Shown one piece after another: positions 20,854-30,030 of a stretch of 64,000 nt of DNA; position 1 is the first letter of the stretch; every line of letters begins with the position of its first letter. This DNA comes from Thermus hydrothermalis (GTDB taxonomy: Bacteria > Deinococcota > Deinococci > Deinococcales > Thermaceae), in assembly GCF_022760925.1 (NCBI RefSeq), contig NZ_JAKTNT010000004.1:101497-165496 (forward strand). Direction: 5' to 3'. The notes beneath the pieces are model-generated. The model worked only from the letters and a program-made list of their open reading frames with translations. It had not been told where the DNA came from and ran no database searches. A program made the position numbers and the translations under genes.

Positions 20854-20970
20854 TTGCACAATTACGTCAAGCCCCCCGCCACCTGGGACGAACTCAACGC
20901 CGATGAGGCTAGGAAGGACGCGTACGCCGAATACCGCCGCTGGTACCTGCGCCTGAAGCGGGCGGACTAA
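20854..20970 (+). CDS. Possible small protein, 38 residues
   Basis: A short ORF from a TTG directly after mazG, reading (M)HNYVKPPATWDEL, then a charged helical tail AEYRRWYLRLKRAD. Codon use resembles a real Thermus gene, and a strong terminator follows its stop codon by a few bases. A GATAAT at 20832-20837 could be its -10. No ribosome site is convincing and the start is uncertain; it could also be the remnant of a longer gene. Confidence 0.4.
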   Translation: MHNYVKPPATWDELNADEARKDAYAEYRRWYLRLKRAD

Positions 20971-21008
20971 GGGAAACCCCCTGGGGTAAGGACCCAGGGG
21001 GTGTTCCC
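20971..21008. terminator. Bidirectional terminator between the mazG and zinc-ribbon genes
   Basis: A long hairpin: GGGAA paired with TTCCC, one small internal bulge, then CCCCCTGGG paired with CCCAGGGGG around a short loop. It sits between two convergent transcription units. Confidence 0.65.
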
Positions 21009-21257
21009 TCAGTCAAAAAGGTCAAAGAATTCCAAGAAGCCTTTCTTTTTCTTGTAGGGTTTGCCCTCCTTGCGGTAGTAGGCCTCCCGCTCCTCCTCGT
21101 AGGCCCTCTCCACCGCCCGGGCCTCGGCGAGGAGCTTTTCCAGCTCCCCCCGGTCCAACCACACCCCCCCGCACTGGGGGCAGACGTCTATGAGCACCCC
21201 CCGGCGCTCCACCTCCTTCATGCCCACGCCGCACTGGGGGCAGAGGAGAAGGGGCAT
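21009..21257 (-). CDS. Zinc-ribbon (zf-TFIIB type) protein
   Basis: 82 residues. Two CPQCG knuckles (residues 6-10 and 26-30), with the second followed by GVWLDRGELEKLL, give the zf-TFIIB pattern. The rest is a charged helix and a short Lys-rich then acidic tail (KKKKGFLEFFDLFD). Function is unknown. The ATG follows the stop codon of the membrane protease directly, so both are under the riboswitch upstream of that gene. Confidence 0.8.
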   Translation of the reverse strand: MPLLLCPQCGVGMKEVERRGVLIDVCPQCGGVWLDRGELEKLLAEARAVERAYEEEREAYYRKEGKPYKKKKGFLEFFDLFD

Positions 21258-21938
21258 CTACTCCTCCCTCCGCCCCATGAGGAGGCTGGCGTAGTAGAGG
21301 ATGGTGGCCAGGGAGCTGGCCAGGGCCGCCACGTAGGTCAGGGCCGCCCAGGTGAGCACCTGCCGCGCCGGGCCCATCTCCCGGGCGTCCAGGAAGCCCA
21401 TGCGCTTCAGGAAGTCCAGGGCCCTCCGGGAGGCGTCAAACTCCACGGGCAGGGTGATGAGCTGGAAGAAGGCCACCGCCAGGTAGAGGTAAAGCCCGAG
21501 CTTCGCCAAGCCCAAGGCCCCCACCATGAGCCCGAGCACCACCAGGATGGGCCCCAGGTTGCTCCCGAGGCTCGCCGCGGGCCAAAGGCTTGCCCGCACC
21601 CTGAGCCAAGCGTAGCCCTGGGCGTCCTGCACCGCATGCCCCACCTCGTGGGCCGCCACCGCCAAAGCGGCGAGGCTTGGCGAAGCGTAGTTGGGCTCGG
21701 ATAGCCGCACCGCCTTGGCGTGCGGGTCATAGTGGTCCGTCAAGGCCCCGGGCACCGGTTCCACCCGCACGTGGGTGAGCCCGTGTGCGTCCAGGATGGC
21801 CCGGGCCACCTGGGCCCCGGTGAGCCCCCGGGCGTTGGCCACCCGGCTGAAGCGGGCGAAGGTGGCCTGCAGACCCCCTTGAATGGCCAGGCTAGCCACG
21901 AAAACCACGGCCATGAGCGCGATCGCCAGTAAGTCCAT
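21258..21938 (-). CDS. Membrane zinc metallopeptidase, YugP family
   Basis: 226 residues. An N-terminal membrane helix (about 1-22), the zinc-binding HEVGH in [17 protein letters not shown] (about residue 135), and three further hydrophobic segments (about 150-175, 180-200, 205-225). This is the pattern of the YugP/PF04298 proteases, whose substrates are not known. The ATG has an ideal AAGGAGGT 6 bases upstream and follows a predicted Mn riboswitch with its terminator, so expression should depend on metal level. Confidence 0.85.
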   Translation of the reverse strand: MDLLAIALMAVVFVASLAIQGGLQATFARFSRVANARGLTGAQVARAILDAHGLTHVRVEPVPGALTDHYDPHAKAVRLSEPNYASPSLAALAVAAHEVGHAVQDAQGYAWLRVRASLWPAASLGSNLGPILVVLGLMVGALGLAKLGLYLYLAVAFFQLITLPVEFDASRRALDFLKRMGFLDAREMGPARQVLTWAALTYVAALASSLATILYYASLLMGRREE

Positions 21939-21961
21939 GCTTCACCTCCTTGCGGGACGTA

Positions 21962-21993
21962 GCAAAAACCGAGGCCACCTTTTAGGTGGTCTC
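21962..21993 (-). terminator. Terminator of the riboswitch expression platform
   Basis: On the minus strand, GAGaCCACCT and AGGTGGcCTC form a stem with a small AA loop, followed by GGTTTTTGC. The left arm includes the 3' end of the aptamer (GAGACC), so ligand-bound aptamer would compete with the terminator. Confidence 0.8.
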
Positions 21994-22085
21994 GCCATGC
22001 GCCTAAAGCGCCCCAGCCGACCGGGGAAACCTCCCGTACTGACGACCGGCTGGCCCCCGAATGGGGGCGGCTACTCCCCGCAGGT
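21985..22085 (-). ncRNA. yybP-ykoY manganese riboswitch (predicted)
   Basis: Reading the minus strand, the conserved blocks of this class appear in order. GGGGAGUAGCC (22079-22069) comes first, then a GC hairpin CCCCCauucGGGGG, then GUCGUCAGUACGGGAGG and UUUCCCCGGUC forming the second arm, CCAGCCG paired with CGGCUGG, a small hairpin GCGCuuuaGGCGC, and the closing AUGGCGAGACC (to 21988). A terminator follows that shares bases with the last block. Established examples bind Mn2+ and switch transcription on. The gene served here is a membrane metalloprotease plus a zinc-ribbon protein. Confidence 0.82.
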
Positions 22086-22088
22086 ACC

Positions 22089-22117
22089 TTTATACCAGAC
22101 CCCGCCCTGGGGAACAA
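22089..22117 (-). promoter_or_regulatory. Promoter of the riboswitch-metalloprotease transcript
   Basis: TTGTTC (22112-22117), 17 bases, TATAAA (22089-22094), preceded by TGG. The predicted start lies just before the aptamer. Confidence 0.7.
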
Positions 22118-22147
22118 GGAGGTTATGGGAATTGTGTCCCCTGTTCT

Positions 22148-22174
22148 TTGCATTCAGACACTCAAGGGTATATT
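22148..22174 (+). promoter_or_regulatory. Candidate promoter of the two-domain rhodanese
   Basis: TTGCAT (22148-22153), 15 bases, TATATT (22169-22174). The gene also has GGAGGT 4 bases before its ATG, so a short leader is translated in the usual way. Confidence 0.45.
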
Positions 22175-22191
22175 GGGAGCGGGAGGTGCCT

Positions 22192-23049
22192 ATGGGATAC
22201 GCGCATCCGGAGGTTCTGGTCAGCACCCAATGGGTGCAGGAGCACTTGGAGGACCCTGGGGTACGGATCCTCGAGGTGGACGAGGACATCCTCCTCTACG
22301 AGACGGGCCACATCCCAGGGGCCCAGAAGATTGACTGGCAGAGGGACTTCTGGGACCCGGTGGTGCGGGACTTCATCAGCGAGGAAGGGTTTGCCCAGCT
22401 CATGGAAAGGCTCGGCATCTCCAACGACACCACCGTGGTCCTCTACGGCGACAAGAACAACTGGTGGGCCGCCTACGCCTTCTGGTTCTTCAAGTACAAC
22501 GGGCACAAGGACGTGCGCCTCATGAATGGGGGACGGCAGAAGTGGGTAGAAGAGGGCCGGCCCCTCACCACCGAGGTCCCGAGCTACCCCCCGGGCCGCT
22601 ACGAGGTCCCCTACCGGGACGAGTCCATCCGCGCCTACCGGGACGACGTCTTGGAGCACATCCTCAAGGTCAAGGAGGGGAAGGGGGCCTTGGTGGACGT
22701 GCGGAGCCCCGAGGAGTACCGGGGCGAGCTCACCCACATGCCCAACTACCCGCAGGAAGGGGCCCTGCGCGCCGGGCACATCCCCGGGGCCAAGAACATC
22801 CCCTGGGCCAAGGCGGTGAACCCCGACGGGACCTTCAAAAGCGCTGAGGAGCTAAAGGCCCTCTACGAGCCCTTGGGCATCACCAAGGACAAGGACGTGG
22901 TGGTCTACTGCCGCATCGCCGAGCGCTCCAGCCACTCTTGGTTTGTCCTCAAGTACCTCCTGGGCTACCCCCACGTGAAGAACTACGACGGCTCCTGGAC
23001 GGAGTGGGGCAACCTGGTGGGGGTACCCATCGCCAAAGGGGAGGAGTAA
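22192..23049 (+). CDS. Thiosulfate/3-mercaptopyruvate sulfurtransferase (tandem rhodanese)
   Basis: 285 residues, two rhodanese domains. The first (about 8-125, [24 protein letters not shown]) is inactive. The second (about 155-280) carries the catalytic Cys240 in the loop CRIAERS. The loop CRxGxR-like type is nearer to thiosulfate sulfurtransferase than to the CG[S/T]GVT of mercaptopyruvate enzymes. It moves a sulfane sulfur from thiosulfate to a thiol or cyanide. The ATG at 22192 has GGGAGGT just upstream; the frame is open further back but has no start signal. Confidence 0.9.
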   Translation: MGYAHPEVLVSTQWVQEHLEDPGVRILEVDEDILLYETGHIPGAQKIDWQRDFWDPVVRDFISEEGFAQLMERLGISNDTTVVLYGDKNNWWAAYAFWFFKYNGHKDVRLMNGGRQKWVEEGRPLTTEVPSYPPGRYEVPYRDESIRAYRDDVLEHILKVKEGKGALVDVRSPEEYRGELTHMPNYPQEGALRAGHIPGAKNIPWAKAVNPDGTFKSAEELKALYEPLGITKDKDVVVYCRIAERSSHSWFVLKYLLGYPHVKNYDGSWTEWGNLVGVPIAKGEE

Positions 23050-23053
23050 GGGG

Positions 23054-23080
23054 AGGCCCCGGGGCATCCCGGGGCCTTTT
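23054..23080 (+). terminator. Intrinsic terminator after the rhodanese gene
   Basis: AGGCCCCGGG-gcat-CCCGGGGCC followed by TTTT. It ends at the stop codon of the convergent metH and could serve both directions. Confidence 0.85.
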
Positions 23081-26000
23081 CAGTCCACGCTGAAATAGCG
23101 GGCCTCGGGGTGGTGGACCACCAGGGCGCTGGTGGCGTGCTCGGGATCCAGTTGGAAGTTTTCCGTGAGCCGCACGCCGATGCGGGCAAAGCCCATAAGC
23201 CGGTCCAGCTTGGCCTGGTCCGAGAGGTCGGGACAGGCGGGGTAGCCGAAGGAGTAGCGGGCCCCCTGGTAGCCCTGCTGGAAGAGCTTCTGGATCTCCG
23301 TGGCGTCCTGGCCGGCGATGCCCCACATCTGCCGCATGCGCTTGTGCCAGTACTCCGCCAAGGCCTCCGTCATCTCCACGGCGAAGCCGTGGACGAAGAG
23401 GTAGTCCTGGTACGCCCCCCCTTCAAAGAGGGCCCGCGCCTTCTTGCCAGGCTCCTCCCCCATGGTGACGAGCTGCACCCCAAGCACATCCCGGGCCCCT
23501 TCGCTGAAGGCGGGAAGCCACGCCTCCTCGTCTCCTAGGGGCGGGGCGTAGCGGGGGCGGAAGTAGTCCACGAGGCTCAGGCCCCCGCCCCGTTGCCGGG
23601 GAAAGCGGAAGCGCTCCAAAACCTCCCCCGTTTCCGGGGAATAGACCCAAAGCTCCTCCCCCTCCCGGGCCACGGGGAAGAAGCCATAGAGCACCCTGGG
23701 CCGAAGCCACCCTTCCTCCCGCGCCTCCTTGAGGAGGCGGCGGAACACGGGCTCCGCCTCCCGCTCCACCAAGGCCCGCCACTCCTCCCGGCTCATGCCC
23801 TTTCGGCTATACCCCCACTGCCCCCGGTAAAGGGCGAGCTTGTTCACGTAGTGGGCGATGGTGGCCAGGTCCAGGTTCTCCTCCACCCGCACCCCGAAGA
23901 AGGGGGGGCGGGGGATGGCGGGGGGCTCGCCCACGGGCTTGGGGCGGGCCTCCACTTTGGGCGCCTCCCGCTTGGGGCGGGCCGGAGCCTTCCGGGTGAG
24001 CTCGGGAGGAGCGTGGCCCGTGAGCTCCTCCATGAGCTTCAGGCCCTCAAAGGCATCCTCCGCGTAGTAGACGTTGGGGTAGATGGCCCGAAGCTCCTCC
24101 TCCACGAAGCTCCGGGTAAGGGCCGCCCCGCCCAGGATGACGGGGAGGGTATACCCCCTATCCCGCATGTACTCCAGGTTTTCCTTCATCACCTGGGTGC
24201 TCTTCACCAAGAGGCCCGACATGCCCACGGCGTGGGGCTTGTGCTCCTCCACCGCCCTTAGGATCTCCTCAATGGGCACCTTGATGCCCAGGTTCACCAC
24301 CTGGTAGCCGTTGTTGGTGAGGATGATGTCCACCAGGTTCTTGCCGATATCGTGCACGTCCCCCTTCACCGTGGCCAGGACCATCCGGCCCTTGCCCGCA
24401 CCCCGCTTTTCCATGTGGGGCTCCAGGTGGGCCACGGCCCTTTTCATCACCTCGGCGGCCTGGAGGACGAAGGGAAGCTGCATCCTTCCCGCCCCAAAGA
24501 GCTCCCCCACCTCCTTCATGCCCGCAAGGAGGGGGCCGTTGATGAGGTCCAAGGGCTTATGCCCTTGCCTTAGGGCCTCGTCCAAGTCGGCCTCGAGGCC
24601 CACCTTCCTCCCCTCCACCACCCGCCGCTTGAGCCTTTCCAAGAGGGGCAGGGCCTGGAAAAGGTCCTCCTTTTGGGCCAAGTCCTCCTGGTGGGCCTCA
24701 AAGTAGGCCATGAAGGCCATGAGGGGGTCGTACCCTTCCCTCCTTCGGTCGTGGATGAGGTCCAGGGCCAAGGCGTAGGCCTCCTCGGGGATCTGGGCGA
24801 TGGGGAGGATCTTCCCCGCATCCACGATGGCGGCGGTGAGGCCCCGCTTCCTGGCCTCGTCCAGGAAGACGGAGTTGAGGACCCGCCTGGCCCTGGGCTT
24901 TAGGCCGAAGGACACGTTGGAAACCCCCAGGATGAACCCCACCCCGGGAAGCCGCTCCCTTAGCTCCTCCATGGCCAAAAGGGTCTCCTTGGCCAGGGGG
25001 CGGCTCTCCTCGTCCCCTTGGGTGATGGGGAAGGTGAGGAGGTCAAAGAGGAGGTCCTCCGGGCGGAAGCCGTGGTGCTCCGTGAGCCGCTCGTACATGC
25101 GCAAGGCCACCCGGACCTTCTCCTCCCGGGTCTTGGCCATGCCCTTCTCGTCAATGGCCAGGACCACCAGGGCCGCCCCGTGGGCCTTGGCCAAGGAGGC
25201 CACCCGGTCAAACCGCTCCAGGCCGTCCTCCAGGTTGGCGGAGTTCAGGAGGACCCGGCCCGGCAGGTACTTGAGGGCGAGCTCCATGGCCTCGGGGGAG
25301 GTGGAGTCCACCATAATAGGCACGGTGACGGCGGTGGCGAGGCCTGGGAGAAGCCAGTTGAGGTCGGCAAGCTCGTCCCGCCCCGTCCAGGCCACGGAGA
25401 GGTCCAGGGCGTGGGCCCCCTCCGCCACCTGCTCCCGGGCCAGGGCCAGGATGCCCTCGAGGTCCTTGGCGAAAAGCATCTCCCGGAAGCGCTTGCTCCC
25501 CGTGGCGTTCAAGCGCTCCCCCACCAGGAAAAGGCTCGTCTCCTGCCGGAGGGGCACCGCCTGGTAGAGGGAGGCCACCTGGGGCGGGAAGGCCTTGGGC
25601 CTCTCCCTGACGGGAACCCCCTGGACCGCCTCCGCCACCTTGCGGATGTGCTCGGGCCCCGTGCCGCAACACCCCCCCACGGCGTTCACCCCGTACTCCA
25701 GGACGAACTTGCGGTGCCACCGGGCGAGCTCCTCGGGGGTGAGGTCGTAGACCACCTTCCCCCCTTCGTTCCGCGGCAGGCCGGCGTTGGGCAGGCAGGC
25801 CACGAAGCGGGTGCTGTTCTGGGCGAAGTAGCGCACCTTGCTGTCCATGAGGTCGGGGCCCGTGGCGCAGTTCATGCCCACCACGTCCACGGGCAGGCTC
25901 TCCAAAGCGGCCAAGGCCGCCTGCTCGTCCGTGCCCACCAGGAGGGTGCCCGTGGCCTCAAAGGTCACCTGGACCTGCAGGGGCACCTCCCGCTTTACCT

Positions 26001-26634
26001 CGGCCATGGCCTCCCGCGCCGCCAGGACGGCGCAGCGCACCTGGAGGATGTCCTGGGCGGTTTCCAAAAGGATGAGGTCTACCCCGCCCCGGAGTAGCCC
26101 CCGCACCGCCTCCTTGTAGGCGGCGAAGAGCTCGTCCCAGGAGATCTGGCCCAAGGAGATGAGCTTGGTCCCTGGGCCCAGGGCCCCCGCCACGAAGGCC
26201 CCGTAGGGCTCCGCCACCTCCCTGGCCAGCTTGGCCCCAAGGTAGGCGAGGGCCTCCGCCTCCTCCCCGAGCCCGTACTCCGCCAGCACGTGCCGCAAGG
26301 CCCCAAAGGTGTTGGTTTCAATCACCTCGGCCCCGGCCTCGAGGTAGGACCGGTGGACCTCCTGCACCACCTCGGGCCGGGTGCGGTTGAGCACCTCGGG
26401 GCAGCCGAAGTACGCCTCCCCCCCGTAGTCCTCGGGGGTGAGGTCCCTCTTTTGCAGCTCGGTGCCCATGGCCCCGTCAAAGACCAGGGGGCGCTCCAGA
26501 AGGGCCTTTAGGTAGGGGAACTTCTTGGCCCGGGCCTCCTTGTTGTAGCCCAGGCGCACCAAAGGGGCATCCCCCCACCCCGCCCCCCCCAGGTGGTGGC
26601 GGCAACCGGGACTGCAGGTGTGGACCTCCACCAT
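23080..26634 (-). CDS. metH: Cobalamin-dependent methionine synthase
   Basis: 1184 residues. Makes methionine from homocysteine and methyltetrahydrofolate. Domains in order: homocysteine-binding barrel with zinc cysteines C256, C322 and C323 (GGCCGTG); pterin-binding barrel (about 365-640); cobalamin helical cap and Rossmann domain with the DxHxxG motif in DVHDIGKNLVDIIL; and the S-adenosylmethionine reactivation domain at the end. About 40 residues precede the barrel and contain HTCSPGCRHH, which I do not know from other MetH proteins. The promoter TACACT 8 bases before the ATG supports this early start. No B12 or SAM riboswitch fits in the 42-base gap to pncB. Confidence 0.95.
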   Translation of the reverse strand: MVEVHTCSPGCRHHLGGAGWGDAPLVRLGYNKEARAKKFPYLKALLERPLVFDGAMGTELQKRDLTPEDYGGEAYFGCPEVLNRTRPEVVQEVHRSYLEAGAEVIETNTFGALRHVLAEYGLGEEAEALAYLGAKLAREVAEPYGAFVAGALGPGTKLISLGQISWDELFAAYKEAVRGLLRGGVDLILLETAQDILQVRCAVLAAREAMAEVKREVPLQVQVTFEATGTLLVGTDEQAALAALESLPVDVVGMNCATGPDLMDSKVRYFAQNSTRFVACLPNAGLPRNEGGKVVYDLTPEELARWHRKFVLEYGVNAVGGCCGTGPEHIRKVAEAVQGVPVRERPKAFPPQVASLYQAVPLRQETSLFLVGERLNATGSKRFREMLFAKDLEGILALAREQVAEGAHALDLSVAWTGRDELADLNWLLPGLATAVTVPIMVDSTSPEAMELALKYLPGRVLLNSANLEDGLERFDRVASLAKAHGAALVVLAIDEKGMAKTREEKVRVALRMYERLTEHHGFRPEDLLFDLLTFPITQGDEESRPLAKETLLAMEELRERLPGVGFILGVSNVSFGLKPRARRVLNSVFLDEARKRGLTAAIVDAGKILPIAQIPEEAYALALDLIHDRRREGYDPLMAFMAYFEAHQEDLAQKEDLFQALPLLERLKRRVVEGRKVGLEADLDEALRQGHKPLDLINGPLLAGMKEVGELFGAGRMQLPFVLQAAEVMKRAVAHLEPHMEKRGAGKGRMVLATVKGDVHDIGKNLVDIILTNNGYQVVNLGIKVPIEEILRAVEEHKPHAVGMSGLLVKSTQVMKENLEYMRDRGYTLPVILGGAALTRSFVEEELRAIYPNVYYAEDAFEGLKLMEELTGHAPPELTRKAPARPKREAPKVEARPKPVGEPPAIPRPPFFGVRVEENLDLATIAHYVNKLALYRGQWGYSRKGMSREEWRALVEREAEPVFRRLLKEAREEGWLRPRVLYGFFPVAREGEELWVYSPETGEVLERFRFPRQRGGGLSLVDYFRPRYAPPLGDEEAWLPAFSEGARDVLGVQLVTMGEEPGKKARALFEGGAYQDYLFVHGFAVEMTEALAEYWHKRMRQMWGIAGQDATEIQKLFQQGYQGARYSFGYPACPDLSDQAKLDRLMGFARIGVRLTENFQLDPEHATSALVVHHPEARYFSVD

Positions 26635-26642
26635 ATCCCGCT

Positions 26643-26670
26643 AGTGTAGCCAAAAGCGGAGGGCTATGCT
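26643..26670. promoter_or_regulatory. Divergent -10 elements of metH and pncB
   Basis: Minus strand: TACACT (26643-26648), 8 bases before the metH ATG. Plus strand: TATGCT (26665-26670), 6 bases before the pncB ATG. Both genes would be leaderless or nearly so, and the two promoters share about 28 bases. Confidence 0.55.
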
Positions 26671-26676
26671 AGGCCC

Positions 26677-28200
26677 ATGGACCCCTTCGGCATCCTCTAC
26701 ACTGACCTCTACCAGCTCACCATGGGCCAGGTCTACTTCCGCCTAGGGCTTCACGAAAAGGAGGCCCTCTTTGAGGCCTTCTATCGCAAAAACCCGGACT
26801 ACGGGGCCCACCAGGCGGGCTATACCGTTTTCGCCGGCCTGGACCCCCTGCTTTCCTGGATGGAAAGCGCCCGCTTCGGGAACGAGGAGCTGGAGGCCCT
26901 CAGGGCCCTCAAGGGCCGCTCGGGCAAGCCCCTCTTCGCGGAGGACTACCTCCGCTACCTAAAGGAGATGGGCGGCTTTTCCGGCCTGACGGTGAGGGCC
27001 CTCCCCGAGGGCCGGGTGGCCCACCCCCAGGTGCCCCTCCTCAGCGTGGAAGGCCCCCTCCTCCAGGCGCAGCTCCTGGAAACCGCCCTCCTGAACCGCA
27101 TCAACTACGAGACCCTCATCGCCACCAAGGCGAGCCGGGTGCGGGAGGCGGCGGGGGAGGAGGCCATCGTCCTGGAGTTCGGCCTGCGCCGGGCCCCGGG
27201 CAAGGGAGGGGAAAGCGCCACCCGGGCAAGCCTCATCGGCGGCGCCAACCGCTCCAGCGCCGTAAGCCTCTCCCACCTCCTGGGCCTCCCCTCCTCCGGC
27301 ACCCACGCCCACAGCCTGGTGCAGGCCTTTTTGGCCCTGGGCTACTCCGAGGAGGACGCCTTCCAAGCCTTCGCCGAGGTCTTCCCCGACGACACCATCC
27401 TCCTCCTGGACACCGTGGACACCCTCCACTCCGGCCTACCCCACGCCCTCAAGGTCTTTGAAAGGCTAAGGCGCAAGGGGCACCGGCCCGTGGGGGTGCG
27501 GATTGATTCCGGGGACCTGGCCTACTTGGCCATCCAGGTGGCCAAGGAGCTGGACAAGGCGGGCTTTGCCGACACCCTCATCGTGCTCTCCGGGGACCTG
27601 GACGAGCTCGTGATTTGGCAGATCAAAAGCCAGATCCTGGAGGAGGCCCCCCGCTACGGGGTGGAGCCGGAAAGGCTCCTCAAACGCCTGGTCTACGGGG
27701 TGGGGACGCGGATGGTGGTCTCCTGGGGGTACCCGGCCCTAGGGGGGGTGTACAAGCTGGTGGCCATCCGGGAAAACGGCACCTGGGCCCCGGCCATCAA
27801 GATCTCGGACTCCTTGGAAAAGGTGCTCAACCCCGGGCACAAGAAGGTCTACCGGGTTTACGATCACCGGGGCCTGGCCACGGCGGACCTCCTCGCCACC
27901 TTTGACGAGGAGGTGCGGGCGGACACCCCCCTCCACCTCCGCCACCCCACCGACCCCACCAAGCGCCGCACCTTAAGGCCCGGGGAGTTCACCCTCGAGC
28001 CCCTCCTGGAAGAAGCCTTCCGGGGCAAGCGCCTCTTCCCGCCCCTACCCCTCGAGGTCCTGCGGGAAAGGCGCCACAAGGACGTGTCCCGGCTAGACCC
28101 CGGGGTGCGCCGCCTGGTGAACCCCCACGTCTACCACGTTTCCCTCACCGAGCGCCTCTTCGCCCTAAAAGAAGCCCTGGTGGCCCGGCTCGCCGGATAG
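26677..28200 (+). CDS. pncB: Nicotinate phosphoribosyltransferase
   Basis: 507 residues. Converts nicotinate and PRPP to nicotinate mononucleotide in NAD salvage. The family start [15 protein letters not shown] is at residues 7-21. The phosphoribosyl-binding core has EFGLRRAPG and [15 protein letters not shown], and [14 protein letters not shown] is also typical. The C-terminal region of about 80 residues fits the long bacterial form. The ATG is 6 bases after a TATGCT -10 element. Confidence 0.95.
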   Translation: MDPFGILYTDLYQLTMGQVYFRLGLHEKEALFEAFYRKNPDYGAHQAGYTVFAGLDPLLSWMESARFGNEELEALRALKGRSGKPLFAEDYLRYLKEMGGFSGLTVRALPEGRVAHPQVPLLSVEGPLLQAQLLETALLNRINYETLIATKASRVREAAGEEAIVLEFGLRRAPGKGGESATRASLIGGANRSSAVSLSHLLGLPSSGTHAHSLVQAFLALGYSEEDAFQAFAEVFPDDTILLLDTVDTLHSGLPHALKVFERLRRKGHRPVGVRIDSGDLAYLAIQVAKELDKAGFADTLIVLSGDLDELVIWQIKSQILEEAPRYGVEPERLLKRLVYGVGTRMVVSWGYPALGGVYKLVAIRENGTWAPAIKISDSLEKVLNPGHKKVYRVYDHRGLATADLLATFDEEVRADTPLHLRHPTDPTKRRTLRPGEFTLEPLLEEAFRGKRLFPPLPLEVLRERRHKDVSRLDPGVRRLVNPHVYHVSLTERLFALKEALVARLAG

Positions 28201-28202
28201 GC

Positions 28203-29399
28203 CTAGGAGGCCTGCTTTAGCCGGGCCTCCTCCAGGGCCTTTAGGGGGTTGTCCAGGTGGGGGAGGTCTATGACGAGCTCCTTCACCCCGCTCCCCGGGG
28301 CCTCAAACATCAGGTCCACCATGGTCTTCTCCAGGATGGCCCGTAAGCCCCGGGCCCCCGTGCCCCGCTTGAGGGCCCTGCGGGCCACCTCCTTGAGGGC
28401 GGCAGGGGTGAAGCGGAGCTCAATCCCTTCCATGCGGAAAAGCTCCTGGTACTGCCGTACCAGGGCGTTCTTGGGCTCGGTGAGGATGCGCACCAGGTCC
28501 TCCTCCGTGAGGGGGTGGAGCTGGACGATGAGGGGGGCCCGGCCCACGAACTCGGGGATCATGCCAAACTTCACCAGGTCCTCGGGGATGACCTCCAGGG
28601 GCTCTTCCCGCTTCTCCCTGTCCCCCGTGAAGCCGATGGCGGTGCGGCCCACCCGGGCCTTGACGATGTTTTCCAGGCCCTCAAAGGCCCCGCCCAGAAT
28701 GAAGAGGATGTTCTTGGTGTTGACCGGGATGAACTCCTGGTGGGGGTGCTTCCTGCCCCCTTGCGGGGGCACGTTGGCGATGGTGCCCTCAATGATCTTC
28801 AAGAGGGCCTGCTGCACCCCTTCCCCGGAGACGTCCCGGGTGAGGGAGGGGTTTTCCGACTTGCGGGCGATCTTGTCAATCTCGTCTATGTAGACGATGC
28901 CCATCTCCGCCCGCTCCACGTCAAAGTCGGCGTTCTGGAGGAGGCGGAGGATGACGTTCTCCACGTCCTCCCCCACGTACCCCGCCTCGGTCAAGGTGGT
29001 GGCGTCGGCGATGGCGAAGGGCACCTCCAGGAAGCGGGCGAGGGTTTCCGCCAGGAGGGTTTTCCCCGTGCCCGTGGGGCCGATGAGGAGGATGTTGGCC
29101 TTGCCGATCTCCGCCTCGGGGTGGAGGAGGCGCTTGTAGTGGTTGTAAACCGCCACGCTTAGGGCCCTTTTCGCCGCCTCCTGGCCCACCACGTACTGGT
29201 CCAGGTGGGCCTTGATCTCCTGGGGTTTGGGCAGGCGGCTTGGCCCCTTGGGCCGATGGCTTTCCCCGCGGAGGACCTCTTGGGCCCGCGCCACGCAGTC
29301 CTCGCAGATGAAGACGTCCTCTATAGGGCTTTCCAGAAGCCTTCCCGTGTCGGGCGGGCGCAGGCCGCAGAAGCTGCAGTGGGGCCTAGGCTTCCTCAC
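28203..29399 (-). CDS. clpX: ATP-dependent Clp protease ATP-binding subunit ClpX
   Basis: 398 residues. The N-terminal zinc-binding domain (CSFCG at 8-12 and CEDC at about 33-36) is followed by a AAA+ domain with Walker A GPTGTGKT, Walker B VYIDEIDK, the pore loop GYVGED and sensor motifs. The IGF loop for docking to ClpP is [11 protein letters not shown]. It unfolds substrates for ClpP. The GTG start overlaps the clpP stop by 14 bases. Confidence 0.97.
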   Translation of the reverse strand: MRKPRPHCSFCGLRPPDTGRLLESPIEDVFICEDCVARAQEVLRGESHRPKGPSRLPKPQEIKAHLDQYVVGQEAAKRALSVAVYNHYKRLLHPEAEIGKANILLIGPTGTGKTLLAETLARFLEVPFAIADATTLTEAGYVGEDVENVILRLLQNADFDVERAEMGIVYIDEIDKIARKSENPSLTRDVSGEGVQQALLKIIEGTIANVPPQGGRKHPHQEFIPVNTKNILFILGGAFEGLENIVKARVGRTAIGFTGDREKREEPLEVIPEDLVKFGMIPEFVGRAPLIVQLHPLTEEDLVRILTEPKNALVRQYQELFRMEGIELRFTPAALKEVARRALKRGTGARGLRAILEKTMVDLMFEAPGSGVKELVIDLPHLDNPLKALEEARLKQAS

Positions 29400-29970
29400 G
29401 GGTCACCACCTGGTCAATGAGGCCGTACGCCAAGGCTTCCTGCGCCGAGAGGTAGTAGTCCCGGTCCGTGTCCTTCTCCACCTTTTCCAAGGGCTGGCCC
29501 GTATGCTTGGCCAGGATCTCGTTGAGAAGCTTCTTGGCCTTGAGGATTTCCTGGGCCTGGATGGCGATGTCGCTGGCCGTGCCCCGGACCCCGCCCCAAG
29601 GTTGGTGGATCATCACCTTGGAGTGGGGCAAGGCGTAGCGCCGGCCCTTCTCCCCGGCGGCCAGGATCACCGCCGCCATGCTGGCCGCAAGCCCGATGAC
29701 GATGGTGGAAACCGGGGCCCGGACGAACTGCATGGTGTCGTAGATGGCGAGCCCGGCGTCCACCTCCCCCCCAGGGGAGTTGATGTAGAGCTTGATCTCC
29801 TGGTTGGGGTTTTGCGCATCCAGGAAGAGAAGCTGGGCCACCACGGTGTTGGCCACCTGGGCATCTATGGGGGTGCCCAGGAAGATGATCCGGTCCTTGA
29901 GGAGGCGGGAATAGATGTCGTAGACCCGCTCGCCGCGGGCGGTCTGCTCTATGACGTAGGGTATGACCAT
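29386..29970 (-). CDS. clpP: ATP-dependent Clp protease proteolytic subunit
   Basis: 194 residues. Serine protease: catalytic Ser in [15 protein letters not shown], His in MIHQPWGG, Asp in [13 protein letters not shown]. The start at [24 protein letters not shown] gives the usual N-terminus; an 18-residue longer frame has no family support. It lies 60 bases after tig, with clpX following, the usual tig-clpP-clpX order. Confidence 0.97.
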   Translation of the reverse strand: MVIPYVIEQTARGERVYDIYSRLLKDRIIFLGTPIDAQVANTVVAQLLFLDAQNPNQEIKLYINSPGGEVDAGLAIYDTMQFVRAPVSTIVIGLAASMAAVILAAGEKGRRYALPHSKVMIHQPWGGVRGTASDIAIQAQEILKAKKLLNEILAKHTGQPLEKVEKDTDRDYYLSAQEALAYGLIDQVVTREEA

Positions 29971-30030
29971 ACCGTTTCCCATTCTAAGGGGAAGCCCAGG
30001 GGGAAATCCCCCCTGGGCCACCATGCCCCG

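Noticed and set aside
22125..22334. 69-codon ORF with AGGAGG upstream, in another frame over the rhodanese start
   Set aside because: The ribosome site is only 2 bases from the ATG and the frame runs through the well supported rhodanese gene; the protein has low-complexity Gly/Ala content.
26635..26676. SAM or cobalamin riboswitch controlling metH
   Set aside because: Only 42 bases separate metH and pncB and the metH promoter lies 8 bases before its ATG, leaving no room for an aptamer.
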